A stretch of 11,439 nt of DNA from Spirochaetia bacterium (GTDB lineage Bacteria; Spirochaetota; Spirochaetia; Treponematales; Breznakiellaceae), in contig BOBG01000066.1 of assembly GCA_026002265.1 (NCBI GenBank), positions 1-11,439 on the forward strand, in the 5' to 3' direction. Positions 1-7,669 of this stretch are shown in pieces; the first letter of the stretch is position 1; each line of letters opens with the position of its first letter. Made by a program: the position numbers and the translations under genes. The notes below the pieces were generated by a model, which was given only the letters and a program-made list of their open reading frames with translations, did no database searches and had not been told where the DNA came from.

Positions 1-3000
1 TATGAACTGAATATTGATGTCGATAAAGATATCCATAAAAAACGGCTTTGGATCAATTATAAGGTGATTGATACAGGACGTGTGATCGGTGAAATCTGTT
101 CGGGTCTTTATTTCGATAGAGTACTCAAAACCCTTTTCGGTAGATATGATAAAGAAAATGTCCGGAGCCTGGTGATAGACAAAAAGGGCATAGTACAGTT
201 GGACAGCGACCAGGTGCGCGAGGAGGATTATCCTTTTGATCCTTTGATCTTTGAAGAGGAAGCCGAGCTTCATATCTACGAAATCATTCCCAATGCAGCG
301 TTTTCCACAGCCATTGATTCCTATCTTGGAAGCATTACGGGCTATTTTGTTTCCCGTACTGATGGGCCGGAAGTGATCAAGCTCAGCGCAAATCAGTACC
401 GGTATGTGTCTATCGCACCCATCATCAATTCCGATTGGTCGGTCATAACCCTTTTCAAGACCGATTCCTTCTTTAGCGTTACCAACCTTTTGCCCCTGAT
501 AATTACCCTGATGCTCATCTTTATCATATACACCATAGCGAGCAGCGCCTTTATCCACCGGCTGGCGATCCAACCCTTGGTTCAGCTCACCGGCAGCATA
601 GACAAGCTAGTAAAGGGAGAGCAGATCCACTGCCTTGACCGGAATGATGAATTGGGGGAACTGGCAAGAATCATACAAGATAGCATGGCCCGGATCCGTA
701 TTGAAGAAGATCGGGCTAAGATCATGCTGGAAACGCTTCCTATTACGTGCTGCCTTTGGGATAAGGATTTCAATCTTATTGATTGTAATGAAGAAACCCT
801 CAGGCTTTTCGATTCAAAATCCAAAGAAGATTATGGCGCTCATTTCTTTGAGCTTTTACCGGAGTATCAACCTGATGGAAGCGTTTCAGCCGAAGAGGTC
901 CCTAAAAAAATCGCCGCCGCGCTTCAGGGAAACAGATTGCGTTTTGAGTGGATGTATCAAAAATTGGACGGCACACCTATACCGACAGAGGTGGTGCTGG
1001 ATCGGGTCAAGTATGGCGACGATTACTTCCTCAGCGCCTATGCCTGGGATCTGCGGGAATATAAGCGGATGCTCAGGGAGATAGAATACCAGAGCAATTT
1101 GCTCCGGACGATGAACGATGTGGCCGCTCTACTGTTCTGCTCGGAGCCGAAAGAATTTGCGCTTGATTTATGGAAATGCATGGGCATGATCGCCGAGTCT
1201 GTGCATCTCGACCGCTTGCGTATATGGAAAAACCACGTCAAAGACAACGAGCTATATTGCACCGAGGTTCACGAATGGTGGTGGAAGGCTGGTCCCCCGG
1301 TGGGCAAGGATCTGACGGTGGATGTTTCCTATAACAGGGCACTCCCCACTTGGGAAGAAAGGCTCTCAAAAGGGGACTGTATACAAGGTTTAGTCCGCAA
1401 TATGCCCCAGGTGGAGCGGAATCAGCTTGACCCTCAGGGCATCCTCTCGATTCTGGTCATTCCGGTGTTTCTTCAGGAGCAATTCTGGGGCTTTGTGGGA
1501 TTCGACGACTGCCACCATGAACGGGAATTCACCGATGCGGAGAAATCGATCCTGCGTTCCGGCGGACTCTTGATCATCAATGCCTTCATGCGTAACGAGA
1601 TGACTCAGAATCTGATCCAGGCCCGGGAAGAAGCCGTGGCCGCAAGCCGGGCTAAGAGCAATTTCCTCTCCAACATGAGCCACGAGATTCGCACCCCCAT
1701 GAACGCCATTATCGGCATGACCGCCATCGGCAAGGCTGCTGCCCATGAGGAACGAAAAAATTACGCCTTTGGAAAGATAGAAGGCGCCTCCACCCACCTC
1801 TTAGGCATCATCAACGATATCCTTGATATGTCCAAGATCGAAGCGGATAAGTTTGAACTATCTCCCATCGAGTTCGATTTTGAGAAAATGCTCCAAGGGA
1901 CGGTAAACGTCATCAACTTCCGGGTGGAGGAGAAACATCAGACCTTTTCGGTGTATATTGATCCGGAGATACCCCATTATTTGATCGGTGACAGTCAGCG
2001 GCTGGCCCAGGTGATTACCAACTTGCTCTCCAACGCCGTCAAGTTCACGCCGGAGTACGGTTCTATGTGGCTCAAGGCGAAGCTGGTGAAAGCGGAAGAT
2101 GAGTATTGTGTTGTCCAGGTCGAGGTAACCGATACGGGGATAGGAATAAACGAGGAACAGCAGTCACGGCTATTCAACTCCTTTGTCCAGGCCGAGAGCA
2201 GCACCGCCCGAAAGTTTGGAGGCACCGGGCTGGGACTGGCCATATCCAAGCGGATCGTGGAGATGATGAATGGCCATATCTGGATTGAGTCTGAACTAGG
2301 GAAAGGTTCTACGTTTACCTTCACCATTCAGATGAAACGGAGCGGGAAGAAAAAGGTTCGCCCGGCGATTCAGGAGGCGCGTCATAAGAACCTGCACGTT
2401 TTGGTGGTGGACGATGACGAAAATGTCCGGGAATTCTTCCTGGACATCGCGGGGCGTTTTGGGATGCTATGCGATACTGCCGCGGACGGAGAGGAAGCCT
2501 TGACTTTTGTGGAACGGGGTGAGTCCTACGATATGTATTTTGTGGACTGGAATCTTCCCGGGATGAATGGACTGGAGTTCTCCCACCGGGCTGCTGATAA
2601 GGAGAAGGGTAAACCTGTTGTGATCCTAATATCTGCCTTTGAATGGGCTACGATAGAGGAAGAGGCAAAGAATGCGGGGATAGATAAATTCCTGTCCAAG
2701 CCCTTGTTCCCCTCCGCGGTGCTGGACTGTATAAACGAGTATCTGGGTGTGAGCGAGGTCATAGCCGCGGCGAATAATGACGGGGAGACCGGCAGCTTCA
2801 AAGGCTACCGAGTGCTGGTGGTGGATGACATGGAGATCAACCGGGAGATTCTGGCTTCCCTGCTGGAGTCCACGGAACTGGAGATAAGCTCCGCAGCGGG
2901 CGGCGTGGAAGCGGTGAAGCTGTATACAGAAAAGCCTGAGGGCTATGATTTGATCTTCATGGATGTACAGATGCCTGATATGGACGGGTATGAGGCCACC

Positions 3001-3207
3001 AGGCGGATTCGGGCGTTTGAGAAGGAAGGTCCTTCCGTTTCGAGGCCCAAAGGGATTCCTATTGTGGCGATGACGGCCAATGTGTTCCGGGAGGACATTG
3101 AGCTATGTCTTGAGGCTGGGATGAACGATCATGTAGGCAAGCCGGTGGATGTGGCAGATATATTGGAAAAGCTAAGAAAGTACTTGGTAGGCACGACAAA
3201 CGCGTAA
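1..3207 (+). CDS. Hybrid sensor histidine kinase with two receiver domains (5' partial)
   Basis: The frame is open from base 1, and the first residues ([15 protein letters not shown]) are already inside an extracellular Cache-like sensor domain, so the true start lies upstream; the GTG at 64 is only the first possible start in view. Numbering from 64: sensor remainder to ~140, membrane helix ~143-163, HAMP ~164-219, PAS ~220-335, GAF-like ~343-513, HisKA ~530-600 with phosphoacceptor H540 ([10 protein letters not shown]), HATPase ~643-758 (N-box N653/N657, DTGIG 690-694, GTGLGL 720-725), receiver 1 ~778-895 (D828), receiver 2 ~915-1043 (D967, [10 protein letters not shown]). All catalytic and phosphorylation residues look intact. 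By family knowledge it autophosphorylates on His in response to a ligand and relays to its own receivers. No HPt domain, DNA-binding output or partner regulator is in the window, so target and ligand are unknown. It converges on the sensor fragment ending at 3232. Confidence 0.93.
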   Translation, partial: YELNIDVDKDIHKKRLWINYKVIDTGRVIGEICSGLYFDRVLKTLFGRYDKENVRSLVIDKKGIVQLDSDQVREEDYPFDPLIFEEEAELHIYEIIPNAAFSTAIDSYLGSITGYFVSRTDGPEVIKLSANQYRYVSIAPIINSDWSVITLFKTDSFFSVTNLLPLIITLMLIFIIYTIASSAFIHRLAIQPLVQLTGSIDKLVKGEQIHCLDRNDELGELARIIQDSMARIRIEEDRAKIMLETLPITCCLWDKDFNLIDCNEETLRLFDSKSKEDYGAHFFELLPEYQPDGSVSAEEVPKKIAAALQGNRLRFEWMYQKLDGTPIPTEVVLDRVKYGDDYFLSAYAWDLREYKRMLREIEYQSNLLRTMNDVAALLFCSEPKEFALDLWKCMGMIAESVHLDRLRIWKNHVKDNELYCTEVHEWWWKAGPPVGKDLTVDVSYNRALPTWEERLSKGDCIQGLVRNMPQVERNQLDPQGILSILVIPVFLQEQFWGFVGFDDCHHEREFTDAEKSILRSGGLLIINAFMRNEMTQNLIQAREEAVAASRAKSNFLSNMSHEIRTPMNAIIGMTAIGKAAAHEERKNYAFGKIEGASTHLLGIINDILDMSKIEADKFELSPIEFDFEKMLQGTVNVINFRVEEKHQTFSVYIDPEIPHYLIGDSQRLAQVITNLLSNAVKFTPEYGSMWLKAKLVKAEDEYCVVQVEVTDTGIGINEEQQSRLFNSFVQAESSTARKFGGTGLGLAISKRIVEMMNGHIWIESELGKGSTFTFTIQMKRSGKKKVRPAIQEARHKNLHVLVVDDDENVREFFLDIAGRFGMLCDTAADGEEALTFVERGESYDMYFVDWNLPGMNGLEFSHRAADKEKGKPVVILISAFEWATIEEEAKNAGIDKFLSKPLFPSAVLDCINEYLGVSEVIAAANNDGETGSFKGYRVLVVDDMEINREILASLLESTELEISSAAGGVEAVKLYTEKPEGYDLIFMDVQMPDMDGYEATRRIRAFEKEGPSVSRPKGIPIVAMTANVFREDIELCLEAGMNDHVGKPVDVADILEKLRKYLVGTTNA

Positions 3208-3231
3208 AAAAACATTGTGTGGCCGGAGTTT

Positions 3232-3747
3232 TTAGTCTAGCCGCAGGTTCAGGCAGCCGTTTTCCCGGATAAGTGCTGCGTCTCCGGTGCTATCACAACG
3301 AACACCGATCCAGATCGCAAAAATTGAAAAAGGGGTATCCTGATTAATAGTGTATTCATGCAAAGAACCTTCTATGCCAAAATAAAAGTCATTGCCGAAC
3401 ATCATATCAGCGTAGCCCATGAGCTTTTCATAAGCCTCAGTTTTCTTTGGAATGTTGTCTTCGTCGGCAAACCATCTGATCAGCTCTTTTGAGTGGGCGA
3501 TCTTGTTCATAAGATCGAGTTCCTTGCTCAGGTGCAGATCGAACTTTTCCACGGTTTCCACGGAGTAGAGTTGGGCATATCTTTTAGACGTCTTCTCGGT
3601 TATGCCATTAACGAGGATGACTACTACAATGGTAACCGCAATGAGAGCCGAAAGGATAATCAAAACATTACTATTGCGGAAACGTACGCCAATGCTATGA
3701 TGTCTCCAATTTTTGCCCGGCAGATTAAACAGCTTTAGCCTGGTCAA
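3232..3747 (-). pseudogene. N-terminal fragment of a membrane sensor kinase, probable remnant
   Basis: A 171-residue frame with a single membrane helix at ~28-48 (NVLIILSALIAVTIVVVILV). It is followed by the start of an extracellular sensor domain (KFDLHLSKELDLMNKIAHS, RWFADE, GYADMMFGNDFYFGIEGSLH) up to ~143. This is the layout expected of the N-terminus of a Cache-type kinase like the one at 1-3207; the latter begins in this window just beyond the point where this one breaks. After FSIF the last ~28 residues (from AIWIGVRCDSTGD) do not look like the rest of such a sensor and run to a stop, so kinase and output parts are absent. The start is TTG at 3747, with an in-frame stop shortly upstream and a G-rich stretch (GGGGG) about 10 bases before it as a weak ribosome site. 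It could instead be a short membrane protein that is still made, but truncation of a kinase gene is more likely. Confidence 0.6.
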
Positions 3748-3918
3748 TTCAGAGGACCCCCAACCATATATTTATAACATATAATACGGCCGAGGTATAG
3801 TGATACTCATGCTAGAGTATAGAGCTTCTGTTTTTCGCCATTGCAACTTAATCATCAAAAGGGGATATTTTCACTTTGGTTTGACACTTATTTTTCCTTT
3901 AATTTTAAACCTTTTAAC
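3748..3918. other. AT-rich intergenic region with overlapping short inverted repeats
   Basis: This gap between the sensor fragment start and the kduD stop has no credible gene. It contains two overlapping perfect dyads: GTAT-AGTG-ATAC at 3795-3806 and ATACTC-ATGCTA-GAGTAT at 3803-3820. They share the middle ATAC, so only one hairpin could form at a time. A T-run (TTTTT) follows on the + strand about 10 bases after the second dyad, too far for a classical terminator, and no strong terminator was seen downstream of kduD on the - strand. The dyads could be a regulator site for the sensor fragment or an accidental repeat. Confidence 0.35.
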
Positions 3919-4686
3919 CTACCTCGCCAGCCAGCCGCCGTCTACCGCGATTGTATAACCGTTGACGTAATCCGAAGCGTGAGAAGCTAGGAATACCGCG
4001 GCACCGGCAATGTCGCATGGGCTTCCCCAGCGGCCCGCAGGAATGCGCTCCAGTATGGCGGCGCTACGAGCTTTGTCAGAGCGTAGAGCCTCGGTATTGT
4101 CAGTGACCATATAGCCGGGGGCGATGGCATTGGCATTTATGCCGAATTTTGCCCACTCGTTTGCCATAAGCATGGTGAGGGTTCGGACACCGCCTTTGGC
4201 TGCGGTATATGAGGGGACGCGTATGCCGCCCTGAAACGAAAGCAACGAGCCTATGTTGATAATTTTGCCGCCGCTTTTCTGTTGGATAAACTGTTTTGCC
4301 GCAGCCTGGCACATAAAAAACAGGGTTTTCAGGTTGATATTAATCACATCGTCCCAGTCGGCTTCGGTAAAATCCACGGAATCGTTACGTTTGATAATTC
4401 CCGCGTTGTTGACCACTATGTCGATGTGGCCAAAAATTTTAAGAGCTTCTTCAAAAATCCGCATGACAGGTTCTTTGGAAATAAGATTTGCCTGAAAGTA
4501 GGTGAATTTTTTTCCTGCCTTTTCAACCAGCTCTTTTGTTTTATCCGCAGCCGGTGCCTGCCCGACTCCGAAAATATCGGCACCTGCTTCAGAGAGTCCC
4601 TGACAGATTCCCTGCCCCAGACCCCTGCCGCAACCGGTAACAATAGCGGTTTTCCCGTCAAGTCTGAAAGTATCGAGTATCCCCAT
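3919..4686 (-). CDS. kduD: 2-dehydro-3-deoxy-D-gluconate 5-dehydrogenase (KduD), SDR family
   Basis: A 255-residue classical short-chain dehydrogenase, the usual KduD length. It has the dinucleotide-binding TGCGRGLG at 17-24, NNAG at 93-96, and the catalytic triad S147, Y160, K164. The stretches GSLLSFQGGIRVPSYTAAKG and AIAPGYMVTDNT are the family signatures that separate KduD from generic SDRs. The enzyme reduces 3-deoxy-D-glycero-2,5-hexodiulosonate to 2-keto-3-deoxygluconate with NAD(P)H in the cytoplasm, the step after KduI. The start ATG lies 4 bases after the kduI stop, and its AGG ribosome site is part of the last kduI codon (CTA AGG TAA CATC ATG), so the two are probably translationally coupled. 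The C-terminus (VDGGWLAR) is complete. It is the last gene of the - strand cluster. Confidence 0.95.
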   Translation of the reverse strand: MGILDTFRLDGKTAIVTGCGRGLGQGICQGLSEAGADIFGVGQAPAADKTKELVEKAGKKFTYFQANLISKEPVMRIFEEALKIFGHIDIVVNNAGIIKRNDSVDFTEADWDDVININLKTLFFMCQAAAKQFIQQKSGGKIINIGSLLSFQGGIRVPSYTAAKGGVRTLTMLMANEWAKFGINANAIAPGYMVTDNTEALRSDKARSAAILERIPAGRWGSPCDIAGAAVFLASHASDYVNGYTIAVDGGWLAR

Positions 4687-4690
4687 GATG

Positions 4691-5524
4691 TTACCTTAGC
4701 TCCGTGGTTTTAATGGTGTCCATATCGTCGAAAGTCTGATTCTCTCCCGCCATTGCCCAGATAAAAGTATAGGCTGCGGTTCCCACCCCGGAATGAATTG
4801 ACCATGAAGGAGAAATAACTGCCTGCTCGTTTTGCATGACGATGTGCCGGGTTTCATCGGGCCTGCCGTGTATATGAAAAACCACCGCATCCGGTGCCAT
4901 ATCAAAATAAAAGTACACTTCCATGCGCCGTTCATGGGTATGGCAGGGCATCGTGTTCCACACCGAACCCGGCTCAAGAATGGTCATACCCATCACCAGT
5001 TGGCAGCTTTGGCAGACCGCGGGGTGCACATACTGATAGATGGTGCGTACATTCACTGTTGCCGCTTCGCCGAGCTTGCGGGGATTGGCCTTTTCAATGG
5101 GAATGAATACGGTGGGATACGCGGTATGGGCAGGGGCGCTGGCAATGTAGAATTTGGGTGGACTATTTTTATCACCGGAAAAAACCACATCCTTTAGCCC
5201 TTTGCCGATATAGAGGCCGTCGCCTTTTTTCATTTTATAACCGGTTCCATCAGCGGAAACTTCACCGGTTCCACTGATGCAGATTATTCCCAGTTCCCGC
5301 CTGTCTAGAAACACATCACTGCCAAAATCCTTTCCGCCTTCAAGACGCAAGCTTTTGGTCTTTGGAAATGCACCGCCGAAAACCACCCTGTCCGAGTGGG
5401 TGTAGCCAAGGCTTATCTCGTCTTCGATAAAAACCCGCTCAAATAGAAAATGTTCCCGCATAGTTTGGGTATTATATGCTTTCATGTCATTGGGATGTTC
5501 TGCATAACGAATATCGAGTTTCAT
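4691..5524 (-). CDS. kduI: 5-keto-4-deoxyuronate isomerase (KduI)
   Basis: 277 residues, the normal full length. The zinc site typical of this cupin-type isomerase is visible as H195, H197 and E202 in CHTHERRMEVYFYF, plus H244 in WSIHSGVG; the published E. coli ligands fall one residue later, which supports a near-colinear protein. It converts 5-keto-4-deoxyuronate, the ring-opened product released from unsaturated uronic acids, to 3-deoxy-D-glycero-2,5-hexodiulosonate in the cytoplasm and hands it to KduD, encoded 4 bases downstream. The ATG at 5524 has a strong AGGAGG ribosome site 5 bases upstream. A 137-base gap and a candidate promoter separate it from the discoidin-like gene, so kduI-kduD may also be expressed independently of the lyase genes. 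Confidence 0.97.
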   Translation of the reverse strand: MKLDIRYAEHPNDMKAYNTQTMREHFLFERVFIEDEISLGYTHSDRVVFGGAFPKTKSLRLEGGKDFGSDVFLDRRELGIICISGTGEVSADGTGYKMKKGDGLYIGKGLKDVVFSGDKNSPPKFYIASAPAHTAYPTVFIPIEKANPRKLGEAATVNVRTIYQYVHPAVCQSCQLVMGMTILEPGSVWNTMPCHTHERRMEVYFYFDMAPDAVVFHIHGRPDETRHIVMQNEQAVISPSWSIHSGVGTAAYTFIWAMAGENQTFDDMDTIKTTELR

Positions 5525-5529
5525 CGCCG

Positions 5530-5535
5530 CCTCCT
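5530..5535 (-). promoter_or_regulatory. Ribosome binding site of kduI
   Basis: On the - strand AAAGGAGG precedes the kduI ATG with a 5-base gap (CGGCG). It is the best-matching ribosome site in the cluster and fixes the start of kduI at 5524. Confidence 0.85.
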
Positions 5536-5555
5536 TTCATTAAATATTCTCCAAA

Positions 5556-5584
5556 ATTATACAAGATGATGAAATGTTTTGCTA
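5556..5584 (-). promoter_or_regulatory. Candidate sigma-70-type promoter of kduI-kduD
   Basis: On the - strand a perfect TATAAT lies at 5561-5556, about 32 bases before the kduI ATG. The position 17 bases upstream of it (5584-5579) reads TAGCAA, a poor -35. A short dyad TTGC-N8-GCAA (plus-strand 5579-5594) overlaps that -35 position. A perfect -10 with a poor -35 and an overlapping dyad is compatible with a regulated promoter, but the dyad is only 4 bases per arm. No match to a named regulator site can be claimed. Confidence 0.5.
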
Positions 5585-5661
5585 GTGGGTGCAATGATTC
5601 TGTACGATAAACACATAGAAACCATGATTAATCTTAAAAAATCCTTATTAACCCGTACGGA

Positions 5662-6450
5662 CTACGCTTCCCGTCCAAATACTTCAATCTGAGTTAAAGC
5701 AGGATAAGGGGAACTCACCGCTTCATCTTTTTTCATATTGCTCATTTTGAGCCATTCAATTTTTTGCACCGAATCCAGCTTGAATTCCTGGGGCAGTGCG
5801 GTTTTGCTGAAATGCGGCTTGAATATCGAGCCGTCAGAAAAAGTGATAGTCGCTTCTTTCCACCAATTATCGTGTGGAAAATCGGAGCGCAGCGTAATAA
5901 GAAGCCGGTCGATTTCCACCACGCGGCCAAAATGTATGGTAATCTCGGCATCATCCTGGCAGTTAATGCCCCAGCTTTCATAGGGCCAAGGCCCATGGCT
6001 TTTATTCGCGGTATTCCCATCGATGGCATTACGGGCGGCAAAGACCGATTCTCCGCGCGTTTCCACATTTGCTACCACATGAGGAAAAAAGGCGGAGTTT
6101 TCATGATTATCCAGCGGATTAAGCGCCATATTGCGATATTGCGCACGTTCACTCTCGCTTGCCTCTCGTATCCATAACAAATGCTGATTGCCAATAAAAC
6201 TCTTAGGCGAATAGGATTCCCTTTTTTCGCCAAATGGCACCTTTAGCCTGAAAACACCTTTCAAAAAACCGTAGACTGGCTGTATGCTGTCTTCCATCTG
6301 CATTATTACAAACGCATTTTCTCCGCAAGACGCGGAAATGCTATCACCTTCCGTGTAAGCATCCAGGTAAACAAGATGTACGATTTCCTCACCCACTGCT
6401 TCAGCTTTAACCCTTCCATCGCTATCAATAATTTGTATCGAAAATTTCAT
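5662..6450 (-). CDS. Cytoplasmic discoidin-like (F5/8 type C-like) protein of unknown function
   Basis: 262 residues without a signal peptide or membrane helix. The N-terminal ~105 residues are beta-rich (MKFSIQIIDSDGRV..., VYGFLKGVFRLKVPFGE). From ~130 the sequence reads like a galactose-binding-like/discoidin fold: FFPHVVANVETRGESVFAAR, AIDGN, PWPYESWGIN, the strand pattern AEITIHFGRVVEIDRLLITL, DFPHDNWWKEATITFSDGS, and the closing ALTQIEVFG. From memory, proteins with the blocks ARNAIDG, SWGIN and ALTQIEVFG occur beside uronate-degradation genes in gut bacteria, but I know no tested function. Discoidin folds usually bind carbohydrate on secreted proteins; here, inside the cell and between GH88 and kduI, it may bind or act on an oligosaccharide intermediate or be an accessory subunit. 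The start ATG at 6450 has AAAGGA about 10 bases upstream and lies 19 bases after the GH88 stop. Confidence 0.8.
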   Translation of the reverse strand: MKFSIQIIDSDGRVKAEAVGEEIVHLVYLDAYTEGDSISASCGENAFVIMQMEDSIQPVYGFLKGVFRLKVPFGEKRESYSPKSFIGNQHLLWIREASESERAQYRNMALNPLDNHENSAFFPHVVANVETRGESVFAARNAIDGNTANKSHGPWPYESWGINCQDDAEITIHFGRVVEIDRLLITLRSDFPHDNWWKEATITFSDGSIFKPHFSKTALPQEFKLDSVQKIEWLKMSNMKKDEAVSSPYPALTQIEVFGREA

Positions 6451-6469
6451 GTTGTTCCAATTCCTTTAG

Positions 6470-7660
6470 CTACCAATACGGCTTCCAGTTTTGACAGAGC
6501 CGCACCAGAGCCTCCATATAAAAATAATCCCCAAAGAGGGTACACTCATCTACACCTTTACTGTCAGGCTTTGCGTACACACCGTGGAGCAGAAGGCCTG
6601 TAGATTCAGGAATGTCGCGGGTGGTATATGATTTTGCAAGAGACGCGGTTATGTGATATGCGGCATTTTTAAAATATTGATAGTCCGCATCCGATGCGCC
6701 TAGAGCGGCACTTAATTCCAAGAGACCGCAGGCGGCAATGGCGGCCGCGGAACTGTCCCGTTCCTCAGGTCCATCAACAAAAATCAAATCCCAATACGCC
6801 ACCATGTCATCCGGCAGGCGGTTGAGGAAATAGCGGGCAAGCCCCCTGGCATTTTCCAAGAGAGTCGGATCTTTCAGATAGCGAAAGGAGAGGGCATTGC
6901 CGTAGATGCCCCAGGCCTGGCCCCGCGCCCAACATGAATCATCAGAGTAACCTTGGGCGGTGTTTCCACGGACCGGCGCTCCCGTTTCAGTATCAAAAAA
7001 ATAGGTATGAAAGCTTGACCAGTTTTTCCGGATGATGCATCGATTGGCGGTTTTGATATGCAGTGCCGCCGCGTCACGATAGCGGGGCTTGCCAGTCTCT
7101 TCGCTTGCCCAGTACAAGAGGGGCAGGTTCATAGCGCAGTCAATAATGATTCTGCCTCGCTGGGCCGGATCTTCCAGGTTGCCCCATGCCTGAATAATGC
7201 TCGCCTTCTCGTGAAAGCGCAAGAGGAGCAGGTCGGCTGCCATGAGCGCCGTTTCTCTGGCAAGGCTGTTGCCAAATAGCCGCCACGGGGCCGCACAGGA
7301 AAGGGTGTAGAGAAAGCCCAGGTCGTGAGTTTCCGTTTCGCTACGACTGTCCAGCCGTTCTCGGAAACTCATCACAAGAGCTTCCCCGGTTTTGGAAAAG
7401 AACTCATCTGTGGTACTTTCAAAAGCAAGGAATAACATTCCCGGCCAAAAAGATGCGGTCCAGTCGGTGTTAGAGATTAAGGGATAGATATTGTTCACGC
7501 TTGCCGGACCGGGAAACCGGTTTTTAAAAACTGTGATATTGTTTTTAATTTTTTCGGTACAAAAGACACGAGCTTCTTTCCAAAATTCAGAATCTATTTT
7601 TGGAGGAGACGAAAGTAAGGCTTTTCTTTTCAATTCTTCAATTTCATTTCGCTCCTTCAT
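6470..7660 (-). CDS. ugl: Unsaturated glucuronyl hydrolase, glycoside hydrolase family 88
   Basis: 396 residues, close to the family's usual ~380, with the alpha/alpha-barrel pattern of GH88. The two catalytic-region aspartates known from Bacillus UGL have clear counterparts: D113 in THDLGFLYTLS and D174 in RIIIDCAMNLPLLYWA. RGNTAQGYSDDSCWARGQAW (231-250) is the typical substrate-cleft segment. The family hydrates the 4,5 double bond of the unsaturated uronic acid at the non-reducing end of lyase products, so the sugar falls off and opens to 5-keto-4-deoxyuronate, the KduI substrate. No signal peptide: cytoplasmic. The ATG at 7660 is preceded by AAGGAG with 7 bases spacing; this site overlaps the stop of the lyase gene (TAAGGAG), so the two are probably coupled. 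GH105 (rhamnogalacturonyl hydrolase) is related, but the HDLGF block and the lyase neighbour favour GH88. Confidence 0.92.
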   Translation of the reverse strand: MKERNEIEELKRKALLSSPPKIDSEFWKEARVFCTEKIKNNITVFKNRFPGPASVNNIYPLISNTDWTASFWPGMLFLAFESTTDEFFSKTGEALVMSFRERLDSRSETETHDLGFLYTLSCAAPWRLFGNSLARETALMAADLLLLRFHEKASIIQAWGNLEDPAQRGRIIIDCAMNLPLLYWASEETGKPRYRDAAALHIKTANRCIIRKNWSSFHTYFFDTETGAPVRGNTAQGYSDDSCWARGQAWGIYGNALSFRYLKDPTLLENARGLARYFLNRLPDDMVAYWDLIFVDGPEERDSSAAAIAACGLLELSAALGASDADYQYFKNAAYHITASLAKSYTTRDIPESTGLLLHGVYAKPDSKGVDECTLFGDYFYMEALVRLCQNWKPYW

Positions 7661-7669
7661 TATCGCTCC

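Noticed and set aside
635..1084. 149-codon + strand frame inside the kinase gene
   Set aside because: It lies wholly in another frame of a clearly coding kinase and shows no recognisable domain.
1390..1797. 135-codon - strand frame opposite the kinase
   Set aside because: Antisense to conserved GAF and HisKA coding sequence, with no family features; a product of codon bias.
3203..3240. Terminator between the kinase and the sensor stub
   Set aside because: There is a T-run near 3229-3233, but I found no stable inverted repeat before it on either strand.
3232..3747. Idea of a phase-variable invertible sensor cassette
   Set aside because: It would need matching inverted repeats at the break points; none is visible within the window and the upstream kinase N-terminus is not available.
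3881..3909. TTGACA on the + strand followed by an AT-rich -10-like word
   Set aside because: The -10 (TTTAAA or TTAAAC) is poor, and transcription would run antisense into kduD; AT-rich gaps produce such pairs by chance.
4282..4713. 143-codon + strand frame opposite kduD
   Set aside because: Fully antisense to an intact KduD with all catalytic motifs; no ribosome site or domain.
5566..5585. Possible KdgR-like operator (ATGAAATGTTTT) upstream of kduI
   Set aside because: Only partly resembles the gammaproteobacterial site and is not a good palindrome; no basis to assign that regulator in this organism.
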